DNA of 64,000 nt from Ruminococcus sp. GTDB lineage: Bacteria; Bacillota; Clostridia; Oscillospirales; Ruminococcaceae. This document shows positions 35,610 through 43,781 of this stretch, in pieces. A program made the translations under genes and the position numbers. Below the pieces are notes generated by a model. That model searched no databases, was not told where the DNA came from, and saw only the letters and a program-made list of their open reading frames with translations. Position 1 is the first letter of the stretch, and the number at the start of each line of letters is the position of its first letter. The stretch spans positions 20,476-84,475 of the forward strand of contig SVNP01000008.1 in the NCBI GenBank assembly GCA_015066805.1, written 5' to 3'.

Positions 35610-38156
35610 TCAGCCTACGGTGTAAACAGGGTCAAATTTGGGAAGATCATAGCCGGTGCCCAGGAAGAAGCTGGTATGAGGCGGCTGATTGTAGCCGACA
35701 TTCTGACCTGCCACAGCAGTACGGTAGTGTACATCGTGCATCAGTGTAGGAATTGCATACTCGGTAGTATAGGTGGTGGAGAAAATAAGGATCTGATTGG
35801 TGCCGGTACGGAACAGCATTTCTTCACGCCAGTCACCAAAGATATCAGCGGTCAGACAGGCGTTGGACTTGGTGTAGTTGTTGTAGTCTGCGCCTGCATT
35901 GGCACCGGAGAAAATACGGCCGGAACCATACTGGTCGATCATCTGGCGATCCAGTACACCACGCTCCAGAGAACCGTTCCAGTAAACAACGGAGTTGGGG
36001 CTCCACTTGGTGATGTCTGCCCAAGTCAAAATTTGCTCACCTTTTTCGTTGTAAACAATGCTGTCGTGGATGCCTACAAACTCTGCTGCGCTGTTGCCTG
36101 CAACGATGTTGCCTGCAACGCCGCGTCCCGTATCGCCGCCTGCTTCCTTACGGAAGAGAACTCTGCCTGTAGCAGCATCACGGAGGGAAATGCCATAGGG
36201 TTCATGCTCGTGGCACATAAAGATTTCCAGACCGGGGTTAGAAGGAACCAGATCACCGACGTGAAGCGTATCACCGTGACCGGCCTCAGTGGTGTACAGC
36301 AAGGTGCCGTTGTCATCAATCACGGCTGCACCCATGACTATCTCGTCCTTACCGTCATTGTCCACATCTGCTGCGAAGCAGTTATGGTTACCGTCACCTG
36401 CGGCAGCAGCACTGGTGCCGCCGTTATCGGAGTCAAATGCCCAACGCTGTACCAGCTTGTTGTTGGATACATCCCAGGCAGTAGCGGTCATTCTGGTGTA
36501 GTAGCCTCGTGCCATGACGCAGGAAGGTGTTGCGCCGTCCAGATAAGCAACTGCGCCCAGGAAACGGTCTACACGGTTGCCATAGTTGTCGCCCCAGTTA
36601 GCAACGGTGCCTCTGCCGGGAACAAAATTCACGGTATCCATAGCCTTGCCTGTGGTGCCCTCAAAGAGCGTCAGATACTCATTGCCCGTAAGGATGTAGC
36701 CGCTGGAGTTACGGTAATCGGCATTGCCGTCACCGATGGTCACGCCTGTGCCGTCCTTGGTACCATCGGAAGTTTTGCAGATCATCTCGGCCTTGCCGTC
36801 GCTGTCAAAGTCATAAACCATAAATTGGGTGTAGTGTGCGCCTGCGCGAATATTTCTGCCCAGATCCACACGCCACAGCTTTGTGCCGTCCAGCTTGTAG
36901 CAATCAATGTATACATTGCCGGTGTAGCCTGCATTTGCGTTATCCTTGGAATTGCTGGGATCCCACTTGACAAACAGCTCATACTGTCCGTCACCGTCAA
37001 CATCGCCCACAGAGCAGTCGTTCACAGAGTAGGAGCAGGTAGATCCATCAGGCATGGTCAGATCGGCAGGCTGATCACAGGTGAGGGTGGTATAGCCGCC
37101 GCTGCCTACCTTGGAATTATAGTTGCTGAGATTATAGGAGGTACATGCAAACTCGGTGCAGGTATCTCCCTGATATACGTCTACGGTATACCAATCGGTT
37201 GCGCTGCCGCTTGTATCCAGATAGCAGGATGCGGTAGAGGTGTTGCCCTCAAAGATAACGGTAGGCTCACCGTTGCGATAAACCTTGTAGGTGGTGTTTT
37301 CGTCATCGGTGGCAAGAATACGCCAGCTTACCAAAATCCCGTTGCCAGTGTTGACAGCAACCACACCACGGTCCAGAGCTTCCACCTGCTTTGCGCCCAG
37401 TTCCACCATGTCATCGGCGGGTTCATTGGTGGATTCCAGTTCAATATAATCCATGTTAGGGCCGCCGGTAGCGGAAGCGGAGGTTGCCTTGATGGTGTTA
37501 TCGCCAGCCTTCAGAGTGACCACAATGCTGACCTCAGTCCAAGTGGTCCAGTCGCCTGTAGCAGGATATTCCACGGGAATATAAGCATCGCTCCCGTTTA
37601 CGGTGATATTGCAGGGTCTGGTATCGGTTGCGCCGTTTGCATAGCGGAAGGTAACCTTATAGTTACCTGCTGTGGGAACATTCACAGTCCAGTTTACATA
37701 GCTGCCTACTTCATTGTAGAAGTTTGCATATGCTTCACCTGCAAAGCCTGCGTTGTCTGTTTCATAGTAGCAGTTGACATATTCGGCCTCCACAGCGTAG
37801 TAACGGTCTACAATGGAAAGCACGGTATAGGCACCGTTAGGGAAGTCGTCGATCTGGCAGGTGAGATACTGTGCCAGCAGAACCGCATCTGCCATTGTGG
37901 CAGTACCGTCTGCATTGATATCGGCAGCAGCAGCGGCATGGGCGTAATCCATGGCTGCATTGGGATCGGCAATTTTCCGCTTCAGCAGAGAAAGATCCGA
38001 TGCGGTCAGATCGCCTGAGTTGTTCATATCACCGTAATATACGGTAATATCGGCTGCGGCTGTCTGCATGGTGACCGGCACTACCGATCCGCTGAGAACA
38101 GCCAGACAGGTGGCAGCAGAAAGCAGTTTTTGCTTTCTTCTCATGTAGTGTTTCAT
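35610..38156 (-). CDS. Secreted PL11 rhamnogalacturonan lyase with N-terminal dockerin
   Basis: An 848-residue cellulosomal lyase that would cleave the rhamnogalacturonan I backbone of pectin by beta-elimination. In order: signal peptide (1 to about 35); dockerin (about 40-107, loops DMNNSGDLTASD and DINADGTATMAD); a CBM35/CBM6-like beta-sandwich (about 118-242, YYAVEAEYVN to MDYIELE); then the PL11 eight-blade propeller (about 255-848). The propeller opens at EALDRGVVAVNTG and carries several calcium-type loops (VDGDGQYE, DFDSDGKAE, DVDNDGKDE). The dockerin is at the N-terminus, unlike the other four enzymes here. GGGGGAAA precedes the ATG. Single gene. Confidence 0.93.
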   Translation of the reverse strand: MKHYMRRKQKLLSAATCLAVLSGSVVPVTMQTAAADITVYYGDMNNSGDLTASDLSLLKRKIADPNAAMDYAHAAAAADINADGTATMADAVLLAQYLTCQIDDFPNGAYTVLSIVDRYYAVEAEYVNCYYETDNAGFAGEAYANFYNEVGSYVNWTVNVPTAGNYKVTFRYANGATDTRPCNITVNGSDAYIPVEYPATGDWTTWTEVSIVVTLKAGDNTIKATSASATGGPNMDYIELESTNEPADDMVELGAKQVEALDRGVVAVNTGNGILVSWRILATDDENTTYKVYRNGEPTVIFEGNTSTASCYLDTSGSATDWYTVDVYQGDTCTEFACTSYNLSNYNSKVGSGGYTTLTCDQPADLTMPDGSTCSYSVNDCSVGDVDGDGQYELFVKWDPSNSKDNANAGYTGNVYIDCYKLDGTKLWRVDLGRNIRAGAHYTQFMVYDFDSDGKAEMICKTSDGTKDGTGVTIGDGNADYRNSSGYILTGNEYLTLFEGTTGKAMDTVNFVPGRGTVANWGDNYGNRVDRFLGAVAYLDGATPSCVMARGYYTRMTATAWDVSNNKLVQRWAFDSDNGGTSAAAAGDGNHNCFAADVDNDGKDEIVMGAAVIDDNGTLLYTTEAGHGDTLHVGDLVPSNPGLEIFMCHEHEPYGISLRDAATGRVLFRKEAGGDTGRGVAGNIVAGNSAAEFVGIHDSIVYNEKGEQILTWADITKWSPNSVVYWNGSLERGVLDRQMIDQYGSGRIFSGANAGADYNNYTKSNACLTADIFGDWREEMLFRTGTNQILIFSTTYTTEYAIPTLMHDVHYRTAVAGQNVGYNQPPHTSFFLGTGYDLPKFDPVYTVG

Positions 38157-38204
38157 AAATTTCCCCCTTGCTTGTTTGTAAAAATGGTCTCATTAACCGC
38201 AGCA

Positions 38205-38233
38205 ATTATACCATACTTTTGCAAGTATTGCAA
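38205..38233 (-). promoter_or_regulatory. Promoter of the PL11 gene with internal palindrome
   Basis: Minus strand TTGCAA, 17-base spacer, TATAAT. A perfect palindrome ATACTT-TTGC-AAGTAT (38213-38228) fills most of the spacer, an ideal place for a repressor operator. Confidence 0.68.
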
Positions 38234-38321
38234 TGATATATTGTCACCCGTTACTGCATAATCGTGCAATCTGCTCCAATAGCAGTGGAAAAAGAACGCA
38301 TTTTTTCTGAAAATATACCTC

Positions 38322-38350
38322 TTTACAAGTTGCGGGATTTGTGATATACT
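38322..38350 (+). promoter_or_regulatory. Promoter of dnaD-dnaI-SLOG-LCP-like
   Basis: TTTACA (38322-38327), 17-base spacer, TATACT (38345-38350). It overlaps an in-frame GTG (38341), which argues for the later ATG as the real start of the first gene. Confidence 0.65.
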
Positions 38351-38400
38351 ATATTTTGAGATTGTATCGACTGAAAAAAGAGGATGGTATCACAGAAGGT

Positions 38401-39450
38401 ATGGAAGTATATGTCAAACGAGGCACAGGCTTTTATGTGCCCTCTGCCGTAGCCGAGCATTTGCTGAAGCTGGCTACCCATCAGCAGTTAAAGGTGCTGC
38501 TGTATATGCTTGCCCATGAGGGTGAGGTTTTATCTGCATACGATATTGCCGCACATTGCGGTGTGCAGGCGGAGCATGTGGAAGAAGCCATGGTTTTCTG
38601 GCGGCAGGTCAATGTGCTTTCAGCCACGGAGCAGATGCCGGCCGTAGGGATTCAAACCGCATCCGTACATACAGCATCCGTCGAGCCGACGTCTGTGCCG
38701 GAGAAATCATCTGACGTATCTGCGGTTTCTGAAGAATCTGTCCGCGGAAATGTGGGAGCTATGGTCACCAGCGGCAGCATGAACATACGTCCTTCGGAGA
38801 TCGCCCAGCGAGCCAAGGAGGATCAGGGCTTGTCGGCAATGCTGTCCGCCGCAGAACAATATGCGGGACATCCTTTGCGTAATACGGAGCTTCGCAGCTT
38901 GTTCTGGATGCACGATTATCTGGGTCTGAGTCCCGACAGCATTCTGATGCTGCTGGCCTTCTGCCGACAAGAAAATATCTTCCAAGTACGTTATATGGAG
39001 CAGGTCGCTCTGGAATGGCATGACCACGGCATTCTGACCCATGAGCAGGTACAGCAGGATATTCAGCGTCGTGTAGAGGCCCGGACTTTCATGGGAAAAG
39101 TAATGAAAATGTTCGAGATGACCCGCACGCCCACAGAAAAACAGCAGACCTACATCCGCACATGGCAGGAAGCAGGTGATTCGCTGGACCTGATCCGTCT
39201 TGCCTATGAACGTACCAGAGAAAGCTGCGATGATAAGCTAAGCTTTGCCTATCTGGATAAGATCCTGATGCGTTGGAGAGCAGAAGGGTTGAAAACTCCC
39301 AAGCAGGTTGAGGCACAGGAGAACATTTTCCGCCGTCAGCGGCTGGAACAGTCCGCCCGGAAAGCCGAACAGTCTGCCAAATCCGCTTCTTCCTCCGGAG
39401 AGCATTCCTATGATCTGGAGGAGTTGAAAAAGCTGAAGAACCGTATCTGA
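38401..39450 (+). CDS. DnaD-domain replication protein
   Basis: A 349-residue DnaD/DnaB-like replication-initiation protein, which in Firmicutes helps load the replicative helicase. The N-terminal winged-helix-like part (about residues 15-75) is followed by a low-complexity linker (about 85-135, rich in Ala, Ser, Val and Glu). The DnaD/DnaB_2 C-terminal domain (about 145-310) contains LFWMHDYLGLSPDSILMLL and, later, YIRTWQEAGDSLDLIRLAYERT, a YxxxIxxxW-related region. The ATG at 38401 is chosen because the promoter overlaps earlier in-frame codons; its ribosome site (GAAGG) is close and weak. The helicase-loader ATPase gene follows. Confidence 0.88.
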   Translation: MEVYVKRGTGFYVPSAVAEHLLKLATHQQLKVLLYMLAHEGEVLSAYDIAAHCGVQAEHVEEAMVFWRQVNVLSATEQMPAVGIQTASVHTASVEPTSVPEKSSDVSAVSEESVRGNVGAMVTSGSMNIRPSEIAQRAKEDQGLSAMLSAAEQYAGHPLRNTELRSLFWMHDYLGLSPDSILMLLAFCRQENIFQVRYMEQVALEWHDHGILTHEQVQQDIQRRVEARTFMGKVMKMFEMTRTPTEKQQTYIRTWQEAGDSLDLIRLAYERTRESCDDKLSFAYLDKILMRWRAEGLKTPKQVEAQENIFRRQRLEQSARKAEQSAKSASSSGEHSYDLEELKKLKNRI

Positions 39451-39486
39451 TCCCGATACGGTAAGATATGAGGAGAGTAAGTTCCC

Positions 39487-40479
39487 ATGAACAAACAAAA
39501 ACGCTATGCACTGGCAGCAGAACGGATCGCAGCCAGACGCAGAGATGCGGAGATGCAGCAGGAACAGCGCACCATGGAGATCTATCGACAGCTTCCCGAA
39601 ACGGTAGAGATCGACCGATGCCTGCGGGATGCCTGCCTGAATCTGCTGCAGCCGGCCGAAAATGCCGAGGATAAAGCCGCCCGTATGCTGATGATCCAAC
39701 GACGTACCGAAGAAGCTCGCCGTATGATGGAATCTGTTTTGGAGGCACATGGCTTTCCTGCCGATTATCTGGATATTCACTATACCTGCACCCACTGCAA
39801 TGATACCGGTCTTTGCGGCGGTACCCGCTGCAGATGTTTCATAGAAGAACTGGGGCGTATCGGCGCGGAGGAACTGAGCAGCCATGTGTCGCTTTCTCAG
39901 TATGGCTTTGATCGGTTTTCCATGGTATATTACCGTGATCTGCCGGCAGAGGATTATCGGAAAATGCAGCGTATCTTTGATTTCTGCAAGGAGTATGCCG
40001 ATGGTTTCTGTGCAGCGTCGCCTTCCATATTGATGTGCGGAAAGACCGGGCTGGGAAAAACCCATCTTTCTCTTTCCATTGTGGATGTGGTGCTGCAAAA
40101 GGGCTTCAGTGTGATCTATGATTCCGCAGGGCGGCTGCTGCATCGTGTGGAGCAGGAACACTTTGGGCGTGCAACAGCAGGGGAGTCGGATACGCTTTCC
40201 CAGCTGCTGCAATGTGATCTGCTGGTACTGGATGATTTCGGCACAGAATTCTCCACTTCTTTTACCCGTTCAGCGATCTACACCATTATCAATGAGCGCC
40301 TGAATGCCCGTAAGCCTATGATCATCAACACAAACCTGACTTTGGAGGAAATTCAGAAGGGTTATGGTGACCGGATTGTTTCCCGCTTGTTTGCTTCCTG
40401 CAAATGGCTGGATTTTATCGGCAGTGATATTCGACTGCGGAAAATGATGGAGGCACCTCATGGGGAAAATGGCTTATGA
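39487..40479 (+). CDS. Helicase-loader ATPase, DnaC/DnaI-like
   Basis: A 330-residue AAA+ ATPase of the DnaC/DnaI/IstB type that loads the replicative helicase. The N-terminal helical part contains a cysteine-rich stretch (about residues 100-117, TCTHCNDTGLCGGTRCRC), like the zinc-binding region of DnaI. The ATPase domain has Walker A CGKTGLGKTHLSL near 185 and Walker B LLVLDDFGTE near 245. Pairing with a DnaD protein supports a chromosomal replication role rather than a transposon IstB; no transposase is near. It overlaps the next gene by four bases. Confidence 0.9.
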   Translation: MNKQKRYALAAERIAARRRDAEMQQEQRTMEIYRQLPETVEIDRCLRDACLNLLQPAENAEDKAARMLMIQRRTEEARRMMESVLEAHGFPADYLDIHYTCTHCNDTGLCGGTRCRCFIEELGRIGAEELSSHVSLSQYGFDRFSMVYYRDLPAEDYRKMQRIFDFCKEYADGFCAASPSILMCGKTGLGKTHLSLSIVDVVLQKGFSVIYDSAGRLLHRVEQEHFGRATAGESDTLSQLLQCDLLVLDDFGTEFSTSFTRSAIYTIINERLNARKPMIINTNLTLEEIQKGYGDRIVSRLFASCKWLDFIGSDIRLRKMMEAPHGENGL

Positions 40480-41054
40480 ACGAGCAGCTTTTATTTCCCG
40501 AAGCGGAGCCAAAGCCACCTGTGGTCTTTCATGCAGCCTGTTTTTCGGGACATCGCTTGGATAAGCTGCCAACCGGTGCCATGCGTCGTGTGGTATTGAG
40601 CATGCTGCAGGAGGAGATCCGCAAGGCTGTTGTGCGTGGCGTTACCACCTTTTACACCGGTATGGCGGAGGGAATTGATCTGTATGCAGCAGATTATATT
40701 CGCGGCTTGCGTGAAAGCAATTCATCTCTGCGTCTGATTTGCGTGAAGCCCTTTTCCAATTGCGGCAATGCTTTGCGCGGGTTGGTGCGGTATCAGTTTA
40801 ACTCTGTGCTGGCTTCTGCGGATGCAGTCATTGAACTGAGTGACCATTATTACGGCACCTGTTTTCGGGTGCGAAACCAGTACATGATCGATCACAGCGA
40901 TCTTTTGATCGCCGTAATGGGCGAGTCTCGTTCCGGTACAGGGCAGACCATTCGTATGGCGCAGCGGCGTATGCTGCCTGTGCATCTGATTGATATTACG
41001 GATGTGGAACGGCATATCTCTGATCGACCTGTGTTGGTGGAGATGCAGCCCTGA
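40476..41054 (+). CDS. SLOG-family protein (DUF1273/YpsA-like)
   Basis: A 192-residue Rossmann-like SLOG protein. FSGHRLDKLP near residue 24 and FYTGMAEGIDLYAADY near 62 are the nucleotide-binding glycine-rich landmarks of the YpsA/DUF1273 group, and NQYMIDHSDLLIAVMGESRSGTGQT near 135-155 is the second loop. B. subtilis YpsA has been linked to cell division; the ligand is not established. It starts inside the helicase-loader stop (ATGA overlap), so it is translationally coupled. Confidence 0.87.
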   Translation: MNEQLLFPEAEPKPPVVFHAACFSGHRLDKLPTGAMRRVVLSMLQEEIRKAVVRGVTTFYTGMAEGIDLYAADYIRGLRESNSSLRLICVKPFSNCGNALRGLVRYQFNSVLASADAVIELSDHYYGTCFRVRNQYMIDHSDLLIAVMGESRSGTGQTIRMAQRRMLPVHLIDITDVERHISDRPVLVEMQP

Positions 41055-41101
41055 TATTAAACTTCCAATTCACGAAAGGAGAGCTGCCGTTTGCAGCAAT
41101 A

Positions 41102-41998
41102 TTGCCTATGTCTGCTTATTCCAAAAAGAAACGTCGTTCTACGGGAACGATCGCCATTCCGTTTTTGATCACACTGCTGATCTCCACGTTGATTCTTGGC
41201 AGTGTGGCGTATTATTTTTTCCATCGGCTGACAGATGACAGCAAGGAGCTGCTGCCGATGCCCGGTGCAACAACGGGTATCTCCGAGGCAGATACCTATG
41301 AGATTTTGTTTGTACTGGAGCCGGATTCTCCCGCAAGACAAAAAGCCGTTATGCTGATGCGCTTTGACCCCATACGCAAGCTGGAGTATTACATCGGTAT
41401 TCCGCTGAATCTGCAGGTGGATCACAGCAGCACAAAAATGACACTGGAACAGTGCATTGATAATCACGGCGTGTCTGCGGCCAGAGATGCCGTTGCCAAA
41501 TTGTTCGATCAGGAGATCGACTTCTATATTCGTATGGACAGCGAGGGCTTCCAGAAGGTATGCTCCGTGTTTGGTAATGTGTCTTGTCTGGTATCCGTGC
41601 ATGATGAAGGCCTGAAGCCCGATGATGTGGCACAGAATCTGGACAGCACCCAGTTGGAAACTCTGCTGACCAGTGTGAATTTTTACAGTGAATCCGAGCG
41701 TACCGCCGTGATCGGACAGACCATTGCCCAGTTGATCAACCAGTCGGATTCCAAGCGTGTGGCATCCAATGTTGATGGTTATTTCAGTGCTGCCATCGGT
41801 GCCGTGACCACAGATATCACTGCCGTGGACTTCACAGATCGACGACATGCCATTGTTTATGTGCTCCAGCAATCTCAGGCACCTGCTATGAGCTATACCG
41901 TATTCGGTGCCGAAGCAGACGGTGTGTTCACCATGAGCGAATCCTACCCCGAAACCCTGAAGGAAATCTTCATGCAGACCTCCAGAGAGGCTGAATAA
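41102..41998 (+). CDS. LCP-like (LytR-CpsA-Psr) membrane-anchored protein, degenerate
   Basis: A 298-residue protein with one N-terminal membrane helix (about residues 20-42) and an extracellular domain laid out like an LCP phosphotransferase: a VMLMRFDP...YYIGIPLN segment (near 80-100), a TLEQ...GVSAARDAV middle part and IDFYIRMDSEGFQKVCSVFG near 140. In true LCP enzymes the first segment reads S-I-P-R-D-T with a catalytic arginine; here it reads GIPLNL. So it may not transfer wall polymers. The start is ambiguous between TTG 41102 and ATG 41108. It is last in the dnaD operon. Confidence 0.7.
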   Translation: MPMSAYSKKKRRSTGTIAIPFLITLLISTLILGSVAYYFFHRLTDDSKELLPMPGATTGISEADTYEILFVLEPDSPARQKAVMLMRFDPIRKLEYYIGIPLNLQVDHSSTKMTLEQCIDNHGVSAARDAVAKLFDQEIDFYIRMDSEGFQKVCSVFGNVSCLVSVHDEGLKPDDVAQNLDSTQLETLLTSVNFYSESERTAVIGQTIAQLINQSDSKRVASNVDGYFSAAIGAVTTDITAVDFTDRRHAIVYVLQQSQAPAMSYTVFGAEADGVFTMSESYPETLKEIFMQTSREAE

Positions 41999-42002
41999 CA
42001 AG

Positions 42003-42040
42003 AAAATCCCTGCGAAGATCAACCTCGCAGGGATTTTTGT
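42003..42040. terminator. Bidirectional terminator, LCP-like gene and coaX
   Basis: Stem AAAATCCCTGCGA (42003-42015) / TCGCAGGGATTTT (42025-42037), nine-base loop, T-run after it, between converging genes. Confidence 0.86.
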
Positions 42041-42042
42041 GT

Positions 42043-42819
42043 TCAGTTGCGTTTGTCGTTCTTGTAGAACAGAATATCCAAGCCTTTCAGCAGTAGCTCC
42101 TGATCAATAATGATATCATGCTTACATTGTTCGATCACCAACGGAGCCAGACCGCCGCTGGCAACCACCGTCAGGGGATAGCCCACTTCCTCGGTCATGC
42201 GGTCGATCAATCCGTCGATCTGCGCAGCGTTGCCGTATACCAGACCACTCTGCATACAATCCACAGTATTACCGCAGATTACCCTGGAAGGTGCCTTGAG
42301 ATGGATGCGCGGCAACTGTGCTGTTCCCGTTTCCAGAGATTGCAGAGCAAGCTGTACACCGGGCAGGATCAATCCGCCAATGAAGTTGCGGTTTTTATCA
42401 ATGACTGTCATGGTGGTGGCAGTGCCCATATCAATGATCAGTACAGGTGCACCGTAATCTTGGATGGCTGCTACGGCAGCAACTACCAGATCGCTGCCCA
42501 CCTCTGCCGGCTGATCCATCAGAATGTTCACTCCGGTTTTGATGCCGGGACCGACCACCAATGCTTCGATGCCGGTCAGCTTGCGGATGGCACTGCCCAG
42601 CAGAGCAGTCAGCGGCGGTACAACAGATGAGATAATGGCACCGCCAAGGCTTTCCGGCTGAATGTGATGCAGCTGTAAAACCATGTGGCAGCAGATCGCA
42701 TATTCCAGATCGGTCTGGTTGCGCTGGGTAGAGATGCGCTCCACAAACTCTACCTTATGATCGTTTACACAACCGATCACAATATTGGAATTACCGATAT
42801 CAACAGCAAGAATTCTCAT
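42043..42819 (-). CDS. coaX: Type III pantothenate kinase
   Basis: A 258-residue CoaX, phosphorylating pantothenate in the first step of coenzyme A synthesis. ASKHA-fold motifs are the opening LAVDIGNSNIVIG (phosphate-1 loop), GPGIKTGVNI near 95, and IDMGTATTMTVID near 127 (phosphate-2). The length is typical. It follows the transporter gene by 15 bases and is co-transcribed with it. The CoA pathway's final kinase, CoaE, appears 8 kb away as part of a fusion. Confidence 0.95.
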   Translation of the reverse strand: MRILAVDIGNSNIVIGCVNDHKVEFVERISTQRNQTDLEYAICCHMVLQLHHIQPESLGGAIISSVVPPLTALLGSAIRKLTGIEALVVGPGIKTGVNILMDQPAEVGSDLVVAAVAAIQDYGAPVLIIDMGTATTMTVIDKNRNFIGGLILPGVQLALQSLETGTAQLPRIHLKAPSRVICGNTVDCMQSGLVYGNAAQIDGLIDRMTEEVGYPLTVVASGGLAPLVIEQCKHDIIIDQELLLKGLDILFYKNDKRN

Positions 42820-42834
42820 TGGGGAGTTCCTCCG

Positions 42835-43422
42835 TTAGCGTGCGGCACCCGCCGGGGAAGTCAGGATCTTTAGGATTCTGACGATGGCGGTGCTCAGCAC
42901 AAGATTAATGGCAAGCTCAATGACAAAGTTCAGACCCACAAAGCCGAACAGGAAGTATGCTCCTACGTTTTCGTAGCCTGCACCTGCGCCCCATTCCTTC
43001 ACGGTATCCAGAAAAAACACCAGACAGCCCAGCAGGAATACGCCTGTATTGACAACAGGACACACAATACCTGCGGTAACAACGGAAGCAAGCTGGTTTT
43101 TCTTTTCCAGCAGCTTGTAGACAGCACCTGCTGCCAGGCCTGCCAGCAAGCCTTTCAGGATACAGGTGCAAATGGTTCCGGGGACATTTACAGCCAAGAA
43201 TGCGGCAGCGTCACCGGTCAGCAGCACCATGGCACCAAATACGGTTCCCAGCCAAGCACCGGCACCGGGACCGTAAAGGGCCGCACCGATGATAATGGGA
43301 GCCAGCACCAGCGTAATGCTGAAGGGCCCGAAGTGGATCGCACTGGCAACCATTTGCAGTACGATAACGATGGCGGTCAGAATACCCATTCCGACTAGGG
43401 TCATGATTTGTTTGGATTTCAT
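42835..43422 (-). CDS. ECF transporter S component, probably for pantothenate (PanT-like)
   Basis: A 195-residue integral membrane protein with about six hydrophobic segments, beginning MKSKQIMTLVGMGILTAI, the typical S-component opening. Segments such as FGPFSITLVLAPIIIGAALYG (split by helix ends) are characteristic of this fold. Substrate specificity is inferred from its operon with coaX; the energising ECF module is not in the window. The start at 43422 is supported by AGGAGGAGG; the frame runs upstream to 43593 through the leader and is rejected there. Confidence 0.85.
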   Translation of the reverse strand: MKSKQIMTLVGMGILTAIVIVLQMVASAIHFGPFSITLVLAPIIIGAALYGPGAGAWLGTVFGAMVLLTGDAAAFLAVNVPGTICTCILKGLLAGLAAGAVYKLLEKKNQLASVVTAGIVCPVVNTGVFLLGCLVFFLDTVKEWGAGAGYENVGAYFLFGFVGLNFVIELAINLVLSTAIVRILKILTSPAGAAR

Positions 43423-43563
43423 TGAAGATCCTCCTCCTGTTATTATTCCCCACCGGGGGATACAATACAAGTACGGACATCGTACAGTGGCCCTGCGGGG
43501 AGCATTTGCTGCATGGAATCCCGAAAAGAGGGTATTCCTGCCACAAACCGCCTGACCAATCAA

Positions 43564-43593
43564 AGTATACCATATTTTTCCGGCTTCTGTCAA
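43564..43593 (-). promoter_or_regulatory. Promoter of panT-like gene and coaX
   Basis: Minus strand TTGACA, 18-base spacer, TATACT. Confidence 0.7.
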
Positions 43594-43652
43594 GAATTTT
43601 GCCTAAGGTCTGCGCTTTTTCACAGTTTTTCGGGGAAATGCCCTTGCCTTTC

Positions 43653-43681
43653 TTGACATTTTCTTGTTTTTGTGATAGAAT
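43653..43681 (+). promoter_or_regulatory. Promoter of yicI
   Basis: TTGACA (43653-43658), 17-base spacer, TAGAAT (43676-43681). Confidence 0.72.
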
Positions 43682-43781
43682 GTATACGAGTTTTATGTAT
43701 GGTGAGTAAATATGCAATTTTGCCCTGTGCATAAAGCATCACAACAGAAATATATATATCTATGCAGGAGGTTACCACCCC

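Larger units (their letters stand above)
43423..43781. other. Divergent intergenic region, panT-like gene to yicI
   Basis: 359 bases. On the minus strand there is a leader of about 135 bases to the transporter gene, with a hairpin at 43515-43538 (GGAAT-CCC/GGG-ATTCC) and a second at 43447-43460 (TCCCC/GGGGA) just 5' of the ribosome site. Two divergent promoters follow. On the plus strand a leader of about 95 bases leads to yicI. No known riboswitch class is recognised. Confidence 0.55.

Noticed and set aside
35592..38018. An 808-codon plus-strand open frame.
   Set aside because: Antisense to the PL11 lyase, which has a signal peptide, dockerin and propeller motifs; the plus-strand product is repetitive and domain-free.
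39487..40479. Reading the ATPase as an insertion-sequence helper (IstB).
   Set aside because: No transposase or inverted repeats nearby; the DnaD partner and the DnaI-like cysteine-rich N-terminal region favour a helicase loader.
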